DNA of 7,790 bases from Parachlamydiaceae bacterium. Its GTDB lineage: Bacteria > Chlamydiota > Chlamydiia > Chlamydiales > Parachlamydiaceae. The translations under genes were made by a program, and so were the position numbers. The notes below the pieces were generated by a model. It searched no databases. It worked only from the letters and a program-made list of their open reading frames with translations, and was not told the origin of the DNA. The stretch lies in the NCBI GenBank assembly GCA_013817115.1, contig JACDDG010000103.1, positions 1 to 7,790 on the forward strand. The letters are read 5' to 3'. Below are positions 1 through 5,850 of this stretch, one piece after another. The first letter of the stretch is position 1; the number at the start of each line of letters is the position of its first letter.

Positions 1-78
1 CAATTGTTAGCACTCCTTGAATGGGATACGCCTAATCTTTGCTTGATGCGAGTGGGGCGATGCCCTAGGCTTTTATAA
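1..78 (+). CDS. possible C-terminal end of an upstream gene (partial)
   Basis: Frame 1 is open from the window edge to a TAA at 76-78, giving 25 residues with no start inside the window. The other two plus-strand frames close within the first 20 bases. The stretch is too short to recognise and its composition is only weakly protein-like. On the minus strand of the same stretch an AAGGAG (13-18) could instead serve a gene starting to the left of the window. The partial reading is a low-confidence call. Confidence 0.2.
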   Translation, partial: QLLALLEWDTPNLCLMRVGRCPRLL

Positions 79-274
79 GTCAGCCCTTCAGGCTGGAAGG
101 CATTTCCAATCTTTTATACTACTTGTATGGCTGTTTGGACTTCCTTCGTGCCAACAACCTACACTTGCAATTTGCACCCACGCTTTTATTTACTTTATTT
201 CCCTTGCCGATAAGCTGCAAAAGAGCTACATTCATACCTATATAACAGGTAGAAACTTCAACAAGGTATGCTCC
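79..274 (+). promoter_or_regulatory. upstream region and ribosome binding site of tkt
   Basis: No convincing gene lies here. A short hairpin, CAGCC/GGCTG (81-95), has no T-run behind it, so it is not a convincing terminator. An AT-rich TATATAAC (239-246) could be a -10 region, but no good -35 sits at the usual distance; TTGCAA/TTGCAC around 165-177 with T-rich sequence at 187-200 is an alternative. AAGGT (263-267), seven bases before the ATG at 275, is a modest Shine-Dalgarno. The earlier ATG at 268 runs into TGA after five codons, which supports 275 as the start. Confidence 0.35.
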
Positions 275-2347
275 ATGGAAAGTGAAAATAACGTAAAGAT
301 AGATATCGATAAAGGTCAATGTTGCGCAAAATCTCCTTGCGAAAGCAAAATTTTAGATCCAGACCTTAAACAAAAACTCGCTAAAATTGCTAAGACTATC
401 CGAGGCCTCAGTATCGATGCAGTGCAAAAGGCTGATTCAGGTCATCCGGGACTACCTATGGGATGCGCTGAAATTGGGGCTTGCTTATACGGCCTCATTC
501 TAAAACATAATCCGAAAGATCCTCACTGGATTAATCGCGACCGCTTTATTCTTTCGGCCGGGCACGGATCGATGTTGCTTTACTCTTGCTTACACCTCGC
601 CGGATTTAACCTTAGTCTTGAAGACATCAAAAGTTTCCGTCAACTTTACTCCAAGACCCCAGGTCATCCGGAATTTCTTGACGCCCCAGAAGGTGTTGAA
701 ACCACAACAGGACCTTTAGGTCAAGGCTTAGGCAATGGAGTCGGCACAGCTTTAGGCCTAAAATTGTTAGCAACGCGTTTCAACACCAACGAACATAAAA
801 TCTTAGACAGCAAAGTGTTTGTTCTTATGGGTGATGGAGATGTTATGGAAGGTGTCACTTCTGAAGTTTCATCTCTCGCAGGACACCTACAACTAAACAA
901 CATTATTGCTATCTATGATGCCAACAGCGTTACCCTTGACGGCCCGTTAAGCCAATCTTGTTCAGAAAACACACGCATGCGTTACGAAGCATATGGTTGG
1001 GAAGTTTTTGAAGTGGATGGAAATGATCTCGATGCAGTAGCTTCCGTTTTATCTCGTGCTCGTACTAATCAAAAAAGCCCGCGTTTAATCATTGCTCGTA
1101 CTATCATTGGCAAAGGATCCCCACATAAAGCCGGCACTTTTAAAGTTCACGGCTCCCCTCTAGGCGTTGAAGAAGTTCAAGCTACGAAAGAAGCGTTAGG
1201 AATCCCTCAAGAACCTTTTTATGTTCCTCAGTCCGTAACAGACTTTTTCAATAAAAAAATCGCACTAGATGCTTCTGCAGAAGATGATTGGAAAAAGCTT
1301 TTTGATCAATGGGGCAAAGCAAATCCTGAATTACTTAAGGAATTCGAAGTTTATGCACACCATAAAGTGCCCGATGATCTAGAAGAAAAACTTAAAGCTT
1401 TGACAATCAAAACACCTGTTGCAGGTCGAAAAGCCTCTAATGAGGTTTTAGCCCTGCTTGCAGATGAACTTCCATGGCTTATCGGAGGTTCCGCCGACCT
1501 TTCAGTTTCTGATTTGACAATGCTCGCAAAATTCCCTCTTATTGGTCCTAAGGATTATAAAGGCCGTAACATTAAATATGGTGTACGCGAATTTGGTATG
1601 GCTACCATGGCTACAGGAATTGCACAAACAGATATGTTGGTTCCTTTCATTGGAACATTTTTGACATTCTCAGATTACATGCGCAATGCTATTAGACTTT
1701 GTTCTCTGATGAAAGAGCACGTGATTTACCAATTTACACATGATTCAATTTTTCTCGGAGAAGATGGACCTACACACCAGCCAATTGAACACTTAGCGGG
1801 ATTACGAGCAATTCCAAATCTTTACGTCATCCGACCAGGAGATCAAAATGAAGTGAAGATGGCCTGGATTGCAGCTCTAAACTATCAAGGACCGACAGCT
1901 TTGATCTTGTCACGCCAAAGTTTACCTGATCTCGAACTGACTAATCGTCCATATTCCGATGGTTTAGCGCGCGGAGCATACATTCTGAAGAAAGAACCGC
2001 AAGGAAAAGCACCAGACTACACTCTAATTGCAACAGGTTCTGAGCTACATCTAGCTGTCGACGTTGCACTCGAACTTGAAAAATTAGGTAAATCTGTTCG
2101 TGTGATTTCTATGCCATGCTGGGAACTCTACGAAATGCAAAATCCTGAATACAAAGATAGCGTTCTTGGAGGCAATCTTGGTAAACGTGTGAGCATTGAA
2201 GCTGGTGTCGAACAAGGCTGGCACAAGTATATTGGCTCAGATGGCATTGCAATTTGTATGGATTCCTACGGAGCCTCAGCACCTGCAAGCATGCTTGCGA
2301 AGGAGTTCGGTTTTACTGTAGAGTCAATCATGGAAAACATTTTGTAA
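275..2347 (+). CDS. tkt: transketolase
   Basis: Thiamine-diphosphate enzyme of the non-oxidative pentose phosphate pathway; it moves two-carbon units between ketose and aldose phosphates in the cytosol. At 690 residues it is slightly longer than the 663-residue E. coli enzyme because of about 28 extra N-terminal residues containing three cysteines (16, 17, 22). The expected landmarks are visible: GHP with His57, GHGS with His97, TPGHPE with His131, the ThDP/metal motif GDG starting at 186 and ending at Asn217, His292 before GSPLG, SADL near 406, the catalytic Glu439 in GVREFGM, His489 in FTHDS, DGPTHQP (497-503) with His501, and the phosphate-binding Arg547 in SRQ. Domain order is PP domain (about 30-370), pyrimidine domain (about 378-550) and C-terminal domain (about 560-690). 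The motif after GDG reads DVMEG rather than the common C(L/M)MEG. hemG follows after 16 bases, so the two are probably co-transcribed. Confidence 0.97.
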   Translation: MESENNVKIDIDKGQCCAKSPCESKILDPDLKQKLAKIAKTIRGLSIDAVQKADSGHPGLPMGCAEIGACLYGLILKHNPKDPHWINRDRFILSAGHGSMLLYSCLHLAGFNLSLEDIKSFRQLYSKTPGHPEFLDAPEGVETTTGPLGQGLGNGVGTALGLKLLATRFNTNEHKILDSKVFVLMGDGDVMEGVTSEVSSLAGHLQLNNIIAIYDANSVTLDGPLSQSCSENTRMRYEAYGWEVFEVDGNDLDAVASVLSRARTNQKSPRLIIARTIIGKGSPHKAGTFKVHGSPLGVEEVQATKEALGIPQEPFYVPQSVTDFFNKKIALDASAEDDWKKLFDQWGKANPELLKEFEVYAHHKVPDDLEEKLKALTIKTPVAGRKASNEVLALLADELPWLIGGSADLSVSDLTMLAKFPLIGPKDYKGRNIKYGVREFGMATMATGIAQTDMLVPFIGTFLTFSDYMRNAIRLCSLMKEHVIYQFTHDSIFLGEDGPTHQPIEHLAGLRAIPNLYVIRPGDQNEVKMAWIAALNYQGPTALILSRQSLPDLELTNRPYSDGLARGAYILKKEPQGKAPDYTLIATGSELHLAVDVALELEKLGKSVRVISMPCWELYEMQNPEYKDSVLGGNLGKRVSIEAGVEQGWHKYIGSDGIAICMDSYGASAPASMLAKEFGFTVESIMENIL

Positions 2348-2363
2348 GGCAAAAGTTTTTTAA

Positions 2364-3773
2364 ATGAAACGACCGCACTATGTGATTCTTGGGGCCGGCA
2401 TCAGCGGGCTGGCCCTGGGATGGTTCCTAAAACAGCGCCATCACGCGCAAATTGAATTAACTATTCTGGAAGCCTCAGCGCGTACCGGTGGATGGATCCA
2501 AACGGAAGTCAAAAACGATTTTCTTTTTGAACAAGGCCCACGGAGCTTCCGGCCCCATGGAACAGGCGTTAGCACCTTGCAGCTTATCGAGAGCTTAGGC
2601 CTGCAAGATGAAGTGATCTTTGCAGATCCTGCTGCCCGTAAACGCTATCTTTACATTGATCAACGCCTACAGAAATTGCCTTCAAACCCGCTTTCACTCT
2701 TATATTCTACATTCACCCCTAAATTGATTTATGCTCTTTGGAATGATTGGCGTGCTCCCAAGGGTATCTTAGACGATGGGAATGTTGATGAGAGTATCTA
2801 TTTATTCGCAGAACGTCGCTTTGGAAAAAATTTCGCAGAACTTTTTTTTGACCCATTGGTTTCTGGCATCTACGCCGGAAATATCAAAGAACTTTCAATA
2901 AAATCGTGTTTTCCTTGGTTGCAACTTTTAGAACAAAACTATCGTTGCATTTGGCGCGGAGCCTTATGCGAAAAAAATAAGAATAAGAATAATGTAGATA
3001 AACCCGTTCTAACACCATTTGTGGAAAGTTCCTGCCATAAAGGAATATTTACTTTAAAACAAGGAGTTCAGTCGCTCACAGATAAACTATCTGCAGAATT
3101 AAATTCTCACATTCGAATGAACTCATGCGCAAAACGATTGAACTTTGTAGAGGGTGTTTCTGTGATAGAGCTGCAAGATGGAACAAAACTGACAGCTGAT
3201 AGACTTTTCATTGCAATCCCCCCAAAAGCTTTAGCACCTTTATTATCGGATTATCCGGAGTTGACCACCAAACTTAAAACCATCTCGGCAAGCTCTCTCG
3301 CTGTTATTAACTTCGGTTATCATTCCCCTGTTATGAAATATTCAGGTTTTGGACATCTTATTCCTTCAAAAGAAAAGCAAAAGCTTCTTGGAGTTGTTTG
3401 GGACTCTTCAGTTTTCCCTCAACAAAATGCCAACAGACAACAAACGCGACTCACAGCTATGATTGGTGGCACTCATTTCCCAGACTTTTCAAGTAATAGC
3501 GATAGCACGCTAATCGAAATGACTCTTAAAGAATTCCGTGAACAATTAAAAATAAGCCAAGTCCCCGACTGCATTCACATCAAACGTGCACATCATGCTA
3601 TCCCCCAATACTCTGTAGGCCATCAAGCTAGATTGTTTGAAATAGAAACAGAATTAAAAAACAAGCCTGCAAAAATCGACTTACTTGGGAATGGATATTA
3701 TGGAATATCTGTTAACGATTGCATTACACAAGCCTTACAACGAACTCTCCCAGAAAAAGGACATATTTCATGA
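2364..3773 (+). CDS. hemG: protoporphyrinogen oxidase, HemY-type (called hemG in chlamydiae)
   Basis: FAD-dependent oxidase of late haem synthesis, converting protoporphyrinogen IX (or coproporphyrinogen III in some bacteria) to the aromatic porphyrin. It belongs to the oxygen-using HemY family, not the short flavodoxin-like HemG of E. coli. At 469 residues it has the usual family length. Visible marks are the dinucleotide-binding GAGISG (10-15), the ribose-binding Glu36 followed by RTGG (40-43), QGPRSFRP (57-64), DPLVSGIYAG (163-172), HAIPQYSVGH (411-420) and the C-terminal FAD motif GNGYYGISVNDC (442-453). There is no signal peptide. It starts 16 bases after tkt with only a weak, distant SD (TAAGG overlapping the tkt stop), suggesting translation coupled to tkt. 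Its TGA overlaps the ATG of a short ORF downstream. The hemN and hemE genes that accompany hemG in Chlamydia trachomatis are not seen in this window. Confidence 0.95.
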   Translation: MKRPHYVILGAGISGLALGWFLKQRHHAQIELTILEASARTGGWIQTEVKNDFLFEQGPRSFRPHGTGVSTLQLIESLGLQDEVIFADPAARKRYLYIDQRLQKLPSNPLSLLYSTFTPKLIYALWNDWRAPKGILDDGNVDESIYLFAERRFGKNFAELFFDPLVSGIYAGNIKELSIKSCFPWLQLLEQNYRCIWRGALCEKNKNKNNVDKPVLTPFVESSCHKGIFTLKQGVQSLTDKLSAELNSHIRMNSCAKRLNFVEGVSVIELQDGTKLTADRLFIAIPPKALAPLLSDYPELTTKLKTISASSLAVINFGYHSPVMKYSGFGHLIPSKEKQKLLGVVWDSSVFPQQNANRQQTRLTAMIGGTHFPDFSSNSDSTLIEMTLKEFREQLKISQVPDCIHIKRAHHAIPQYSVGHQARLFEIETELKNKPAKIDLLGNGYYGISVNDCITQALQRTLPEKGHIS

Positions 3774-3820
3774 TTCCAACTAGAGAAGAAGAAGCACATA
3801 AATTCGGGAAAATCGCATGA
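3770..3820 (+). CDS. 16-residue ORF coupling hemG to the next gene; possible gene remnant
   Basis: ATG at 3770 overlaps the hemG stop as ATGA, and the TGA at 3818-3820 overlaps the next gene's ATG (3817) the same way. The peptide is MIPTREEEAHKFGKIA. Its first residues resemble the MIPTREEA-type beginning of small HD-domain phosphohydrolases, but nothing HD-like follows in frame after the stop. It may be the stub of a former operon gene replaced by the accessory region, or a coupling leader peptide. The family resemblance is from memory over about eight residues, so it is weak. Confidence 0.3.
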   Translation: MIPTREEEAHKFGKIA

Positions 3821-4221
3821 GCGGTTACCAACACCAATTTCATGAAAATTTCAGCGTTACGCGAGCGCTAACAGGCTTGACGAATTCTTGGTACCAAGAA
3901 TCTATTAAATGTAGTAATTATTGGGGTCCATTTTTGCTTGGCAGATTTGGCTCTCGTCTTGTGAACTTGCTTATACTACCCACTTCACTGGCAGATTCTA
4001 TTGCCCATGTTGCAATGGCAGTTTTTACAATTTGTTTAGGAATTCCACTAGGCTTCCTTTATAATGCGAGACAATGGTTTCTTGGTCTCGAAGGACAACG
4101 TCGATTTACATTTTCAGGAGCGATCATCAATTTGATGAATGCTAAAAAACATTTCCCTTGTGGTTATTTAGGTGTTGTCGTGGGTATACTTAATCCAGAA
4201 GCTGTTGCACATTTTTTTTAA
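3817..4221 (+). CDS. hydrophobic WYQ-module protein, single module (unknown function)
   Basis: Not recognised as a named family. The 134 residues form one copy of a module that occurs twice in the gene at 5851-6981. Landmarks: ENFS (10-13), TNxWYQ (22-27), GSRLVN (45-50), a hydrophobic stretch from about 48 to 82 broken near Asp60-Ser61 and ending GIPLGFLYN, QW (86-87), FTFSGAIINLMNAKKH (97-112) and NPEAVAHFF (126-134). Two hydrophobic lobes separated by a short polar break suggest membrane insertion, and the size recalls the bilobed segment of chlamydial inclusion-membrane (Inc) proteins; this is inference. There is no classical signal peptide. The start is supported by an N-terminus of the same length as the paralogue; GGGAA (3806-3810) is a weak SD. 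It ends exactly where the paralogue's modules continue into a charged tail, and a run of eight T (4212-4219) precedes and enters the stop codon. Confidence 0.85.
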   Translation: MSGYQHQFHENFSVTRALTGLTNSWYQESIKCSNYWGPFLLGRFGSRLVNLLILPTSLADSIAHVAMAVFTICLGIPLGFLYNARQWFLGLEGQRRFTFSGAIINLMNAKKHFPCGYLGVVVGILNPEAVAHFF

Positions 4222-4255
4222 TCTATATTTTTTATCATACAATAACTTGAATAAT

Positions 4256-4293
4256 TTCAAATGGAAAAGAATAAAGATCCATTTAGTTTTGAA
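4256..4293. terminator. imperfect inverted repeat between convergent genes
   Basis: AAATGG (4259-4264) pairs with CCATTT (4279-4284), and the flanking TTCAA and TTGAA can extend the stem with a bulge. It lies exactly in the 72-base gap between the WYQ gene and the convergent RING-like gene. The stem is AT-rich and lacks a clean T-run on either side, so terminator function is only suggested by position. Confidence 0.25.
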
Positions 4294-4815
4294 TTAAGAA
4301 TTTTTATCATGTTCTGCCATCATACGAATAGCTACCCTTTTTACAACAATTGCAGTATTGAGTCCTGTAATACAACCAGCGAACATACCAATGGCTGAGA
4401 GTCCCTTAGAGCACAGAAAAACCGTTGTGAATACCTCACCACCACAAATAGAATAACTTTCTTCCAAACTTAAAAGCGCAGTTGCAGATATAATATATCC
4501 TACAAATCCTGCTGAAAGCGCAATTCCAGAGAGGTTCTTTAAAATAGTAGCCCCAAATCTTTGCTGCGTAGAAAGCAAGCTATTTACCTCTAAATTAACA
4601 TCTCGATGCAAACAAACAGTTGAAACTTCTCGTACTGTTCTTACAGCGCAATCTTTATGCCAGGGATGAATAAATTTAGAGTTGGAAGCATCTTTATGTG
4701 CAACCCATTGACGTCCTCCATCACTTCCCACATCTTCAAGGCAAACTGGGCAACTTTCATCTAATGATATTTGATCTCTAGGTATAATATATAAAGGGCT
4801 TACTGGTAATGACAT
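4294..4815 (-). CDS. RING-like zinc-binding membrane protein (unknown, possible host-targeted effector)
   Basis: 173 residues with two parts. The N-terminal part has potential zinc ligands C22, C25 (CPVC), H40, H50, H53, C56 (HPWHKDC), C68 and H70. Their order fits an eight-ligand cross-brace RING finger: the C-x2-C and H-x2-H-x2-C spacings are RING-H2-like, but ligand 3 would be His instead of Cys and ligands 7/8 would be C-x-H instead of C-x2-C. All eight are kept in the paralogue at 5116-5599. The C-terminal part holds two hydrophobic segments, about 97-117 and 138-158, joined by a 20-residue polar loop, ending in a basic/charged tail. RING folds are typical of eukaryotic ubiquitin ligases, and ubiquitin-related gene families are known to be expanded in amoeba-associated chlamydiae. 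E3 activity and inclusion-membrane location are inference. The start follows an A/G-rich SD (GAAGAGA) and a good promoter. Confidence 0.82.
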   Translation of the reverse strand: MSLPVSPLYIIPRDQISLDESCPVCLEDVGSDGGRQWVAHKDASNSKFIHPWHKDCAVRTVREVSTVCLHRDVNLEVNSLLSTQQRFGATILKNLSGIALSAGFVGYIISATALLSLEESYSICGGEVFTTVFLCSKGLSAIGMFAGCITGLNTAIVVKRVAIRMMAEHDKNS

Positions 4816-4846
4816 AATCTCTTCTTTTTTATTTGTTAGTAAAATT

Positions 4847-4876
4847 ATTATATAAAATTTGCGTTTTTTATGTTAA
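4847..4876 (-). promoter_or_regulatory. sigma70-type promoter of the RING-like gene
   Basis: Read on the minus strand, TTAACA (4871-4876) and a perfect TATAAT (4847-4852) are separated by 18 bases. The -10 end lies about 31 bases before the ATG at 4815, leaving a short leader containing the SD. The region is AT-rich, so a chance match is possible, but 11 of 12 consensus bases match. Confidence 0.5.
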
Positions 4877-4928
4877 TAATGGATTTAAGAAAAGTAGAAA
4901 AGTATTGTATATTAAATCTAAATATTAT

Positions 4929-5072
4929 TCTCGCATTGACAAAGTCGAATTACATTTTTGGAGCGAGCATCATCTGAAGGCTAAAAAACATTTCCTAGAA
5001 GCCTTTTAGGTATGTTGTGAGGATTTTCAATCCAGAAGCTGTTGTGCATTTTTTTATCATATAATGACATTG
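4929..5072 (+). pseudogene. decayed 3' end of a WYQ-module gene
   Basis: DNA closely follows the 3' end of the gene at 3817-4221 (about 4084-4250), including GCTAAAAAACATTTCC and AATCCAGAAGCTGTTG. AKKHF is encoded in one frame (from 4980) and NPEAVVHFF in another (from 5029); the distance between them is 49 bases here against 51 in the intact gene, a net two-base loss. Stops interrupt each frame, and no 5' part of the gene is present. The homology continues past the former stop, so it is part of a larger duplicated block and not an isolated fragment. This accounts for most of the 300-base gap between the two minus-strand genes. Confidence 0.75.
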
Positions 5073-5115
5073 CGTGAGTTCACTTAAAAGATGAATAAAA
5101 AACCCTTAACTTTTC

Positions 5116-5599
5116 TTATGAATTTTCATTTTGCCCAATTAATAAATTAGCGAGCGCATTTATAGCAGTTACAATATAAGCATTTATACGATTACACACC
5201 GATGGTGCTAAAAAAGGAACTAAAATAGATACATTTGAATTCGCGATAGGATTTCCTTCCAAAATTTGATCTGTTATTATAATTTCTGCAACTGCCAAAA
5301 GAATAGTTGAAACGCCAATCTGCGTTTCTTAACAGACTAATACCAAATTTTTCTTTCAAAGATAATACACTATTAACCTCTAAATTAACATCTCGATGAA
5401 GACAAAGAGTTGAAACTCCTAGCGCTCTTATTGCGCAATCTTTATGCCATGGATGAATAAATTTAGAATTAGTAGCATCTCGATGAGCAAGCCATTGGCG
5501 CCCTCCATCACTTCCAATGTCTTCAAGACAAACGAGACATTTTTCATTTAATGGAATTTCCTCTCTGGGTATATTATACAAACTTATTGGTAATGACAT
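5116..5599 (-). pseudogene. frameshifted paralogue of the RING-like membrane protein
   Basis: From ATG (5597-5599) the first frame encodes a RING-like part almost identical in layout to the neighbour at 4294-4815: C21, C24, H39, H49, H52, C55, C66, H68 are all present. After LLRNA, near 5325-5330, the frame becomes polar and unrelated. The homologous hydrophobic part continues in a second frame (IGVSTILLAVAEIII onward) to a TAA at 5116-5118. One extra base, for example in the AAA at 5325-5327 (minus strand), explains the shift; the repaired product would be about 160 residues. The out-of-frame part still encodes two hydrophobic segments, so the damage seems recent. A strong GGAGG SD (5605-5609) and a candidate promoter remain. 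Alternatives are a sequencing error or a programmed +1 shift; unrepaired, translation gives 135 residues with an aberrant tail ending at 5192. Confidence 0.75.
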
Positions 5600-5623
5600 A
5601 ATTGCCTCCGTTAATTTTTTTCT

Positions 5624-5652
5624 AAAATAACATATTCCAACTTTTTTTTCAA
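5624..5652 (-). promoter_or_regulatory. candidate promoter of the frameshifted RING-like gene
   Basis: On the minus strand TTGAAA (5647-5652) and TATTTT (5624-5629) are 17 bases apart, followed by GGAGG and the ATG at 5599. The -35 is good and the -10 moderate; the region is very AT-rich, so chance similarity is possible. Confidence 0.35.
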
Positions 5653-5738
5653 TTCTATTTTGATGGAATCATTTTTTCATTAACTTCTAAATTAATCTTT
5701 TGAAAAGGTAAAAAACACCACATCAATAAAAAAAGTGC

Positions 5739-5759
5739 AATTTCTAAAACTTAGAAATT
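5739..5759. promoter_or_regulatory. perfect palindrome, candidate operator
   Basis: AATTTCTAA, a three-base centre AAC, then TTAGAAATT: a perfect 9-bp-arm inverted repeat. It sits between the divergent RING-like and two-module WYQ genes, three bases before a candidate -35 (5763-5768) of the latter. No T-run follows, so a terminator is unlikely. A dimeric repressor or activator site is the natural reading but is untested. Confidence 0.4.
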
Positions 5760-5762
5760 CTA

Positions 5763-5845
5763 TTGAATTAATCTAATAACCCTGCGATACTTAAGGTATT
5801 ACAAATTAAATGCTAACGCATTTCGCCATTTTAAAAAAATAGGGA
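5763..5845 (+). promoter_or_regulatory. candidate promoter and SD of the two-module WYQ gene
   Basis: TTGAAT (5763-5768) and GATACT (5786-5791) have 17-base spacing, four of six matches each, so the promoter is only moderate. AGGGA (5841-5845), five bases before the ATG at 5851, is a clear SD. The 251-base gap back to 5600 holds this, the palindrome and the divergent promoter, and no gene. Confidence 0.35.
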
Positions 5846-5850
5846 CATAC

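Larger units (their letters stand above)
3817..5599. repeat. tandem duplication of a convergent WYQ/RING gene cassette
   Basis: The 3' part of the 134-residue gene plus the minus-strand RING-like gene (about 4084-4815) is repeated, in the same order and orientation, as a WYQ remnant plus a frameshifted RING-like gene (4929-5599). Both members are clearly similar at DNA level, and so is the spacer after the WYQ stop (TTTTTTATCATA followed by AATAAC or AATGAC). The gap between convergent ends is similar, about 72 and 45-60 bases. The second copy has lost the 5' two thirds of its WYQ gene and carries frameshifts in both genes. Copy boundaries are approximate. Confidence 0.75.

Noticed and set aside
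13..18. AAGGAG on the minus strand as SD of a leftward gene
   Set aside because: The start codon would be at or beyond the window edge and no promoter is clear, so it cannot be supported from this window.
81..100. Hairpin before tkt as a rho-independent terminator
   Set aside because: Only five base pairs and no T-run on either strand.
119..319. Minus-strand ORF of 66 codons over the tkt leader and start
   Set aside because: It overlaps the tkt SD and first codons, has no protein-family resemblance and is best explained as chance.
721..903. Minus-strand ORF inside tkt
   Set aside because: Lies antisense to the highly conserved ThDP-binding region of a real gene; shadow frame.
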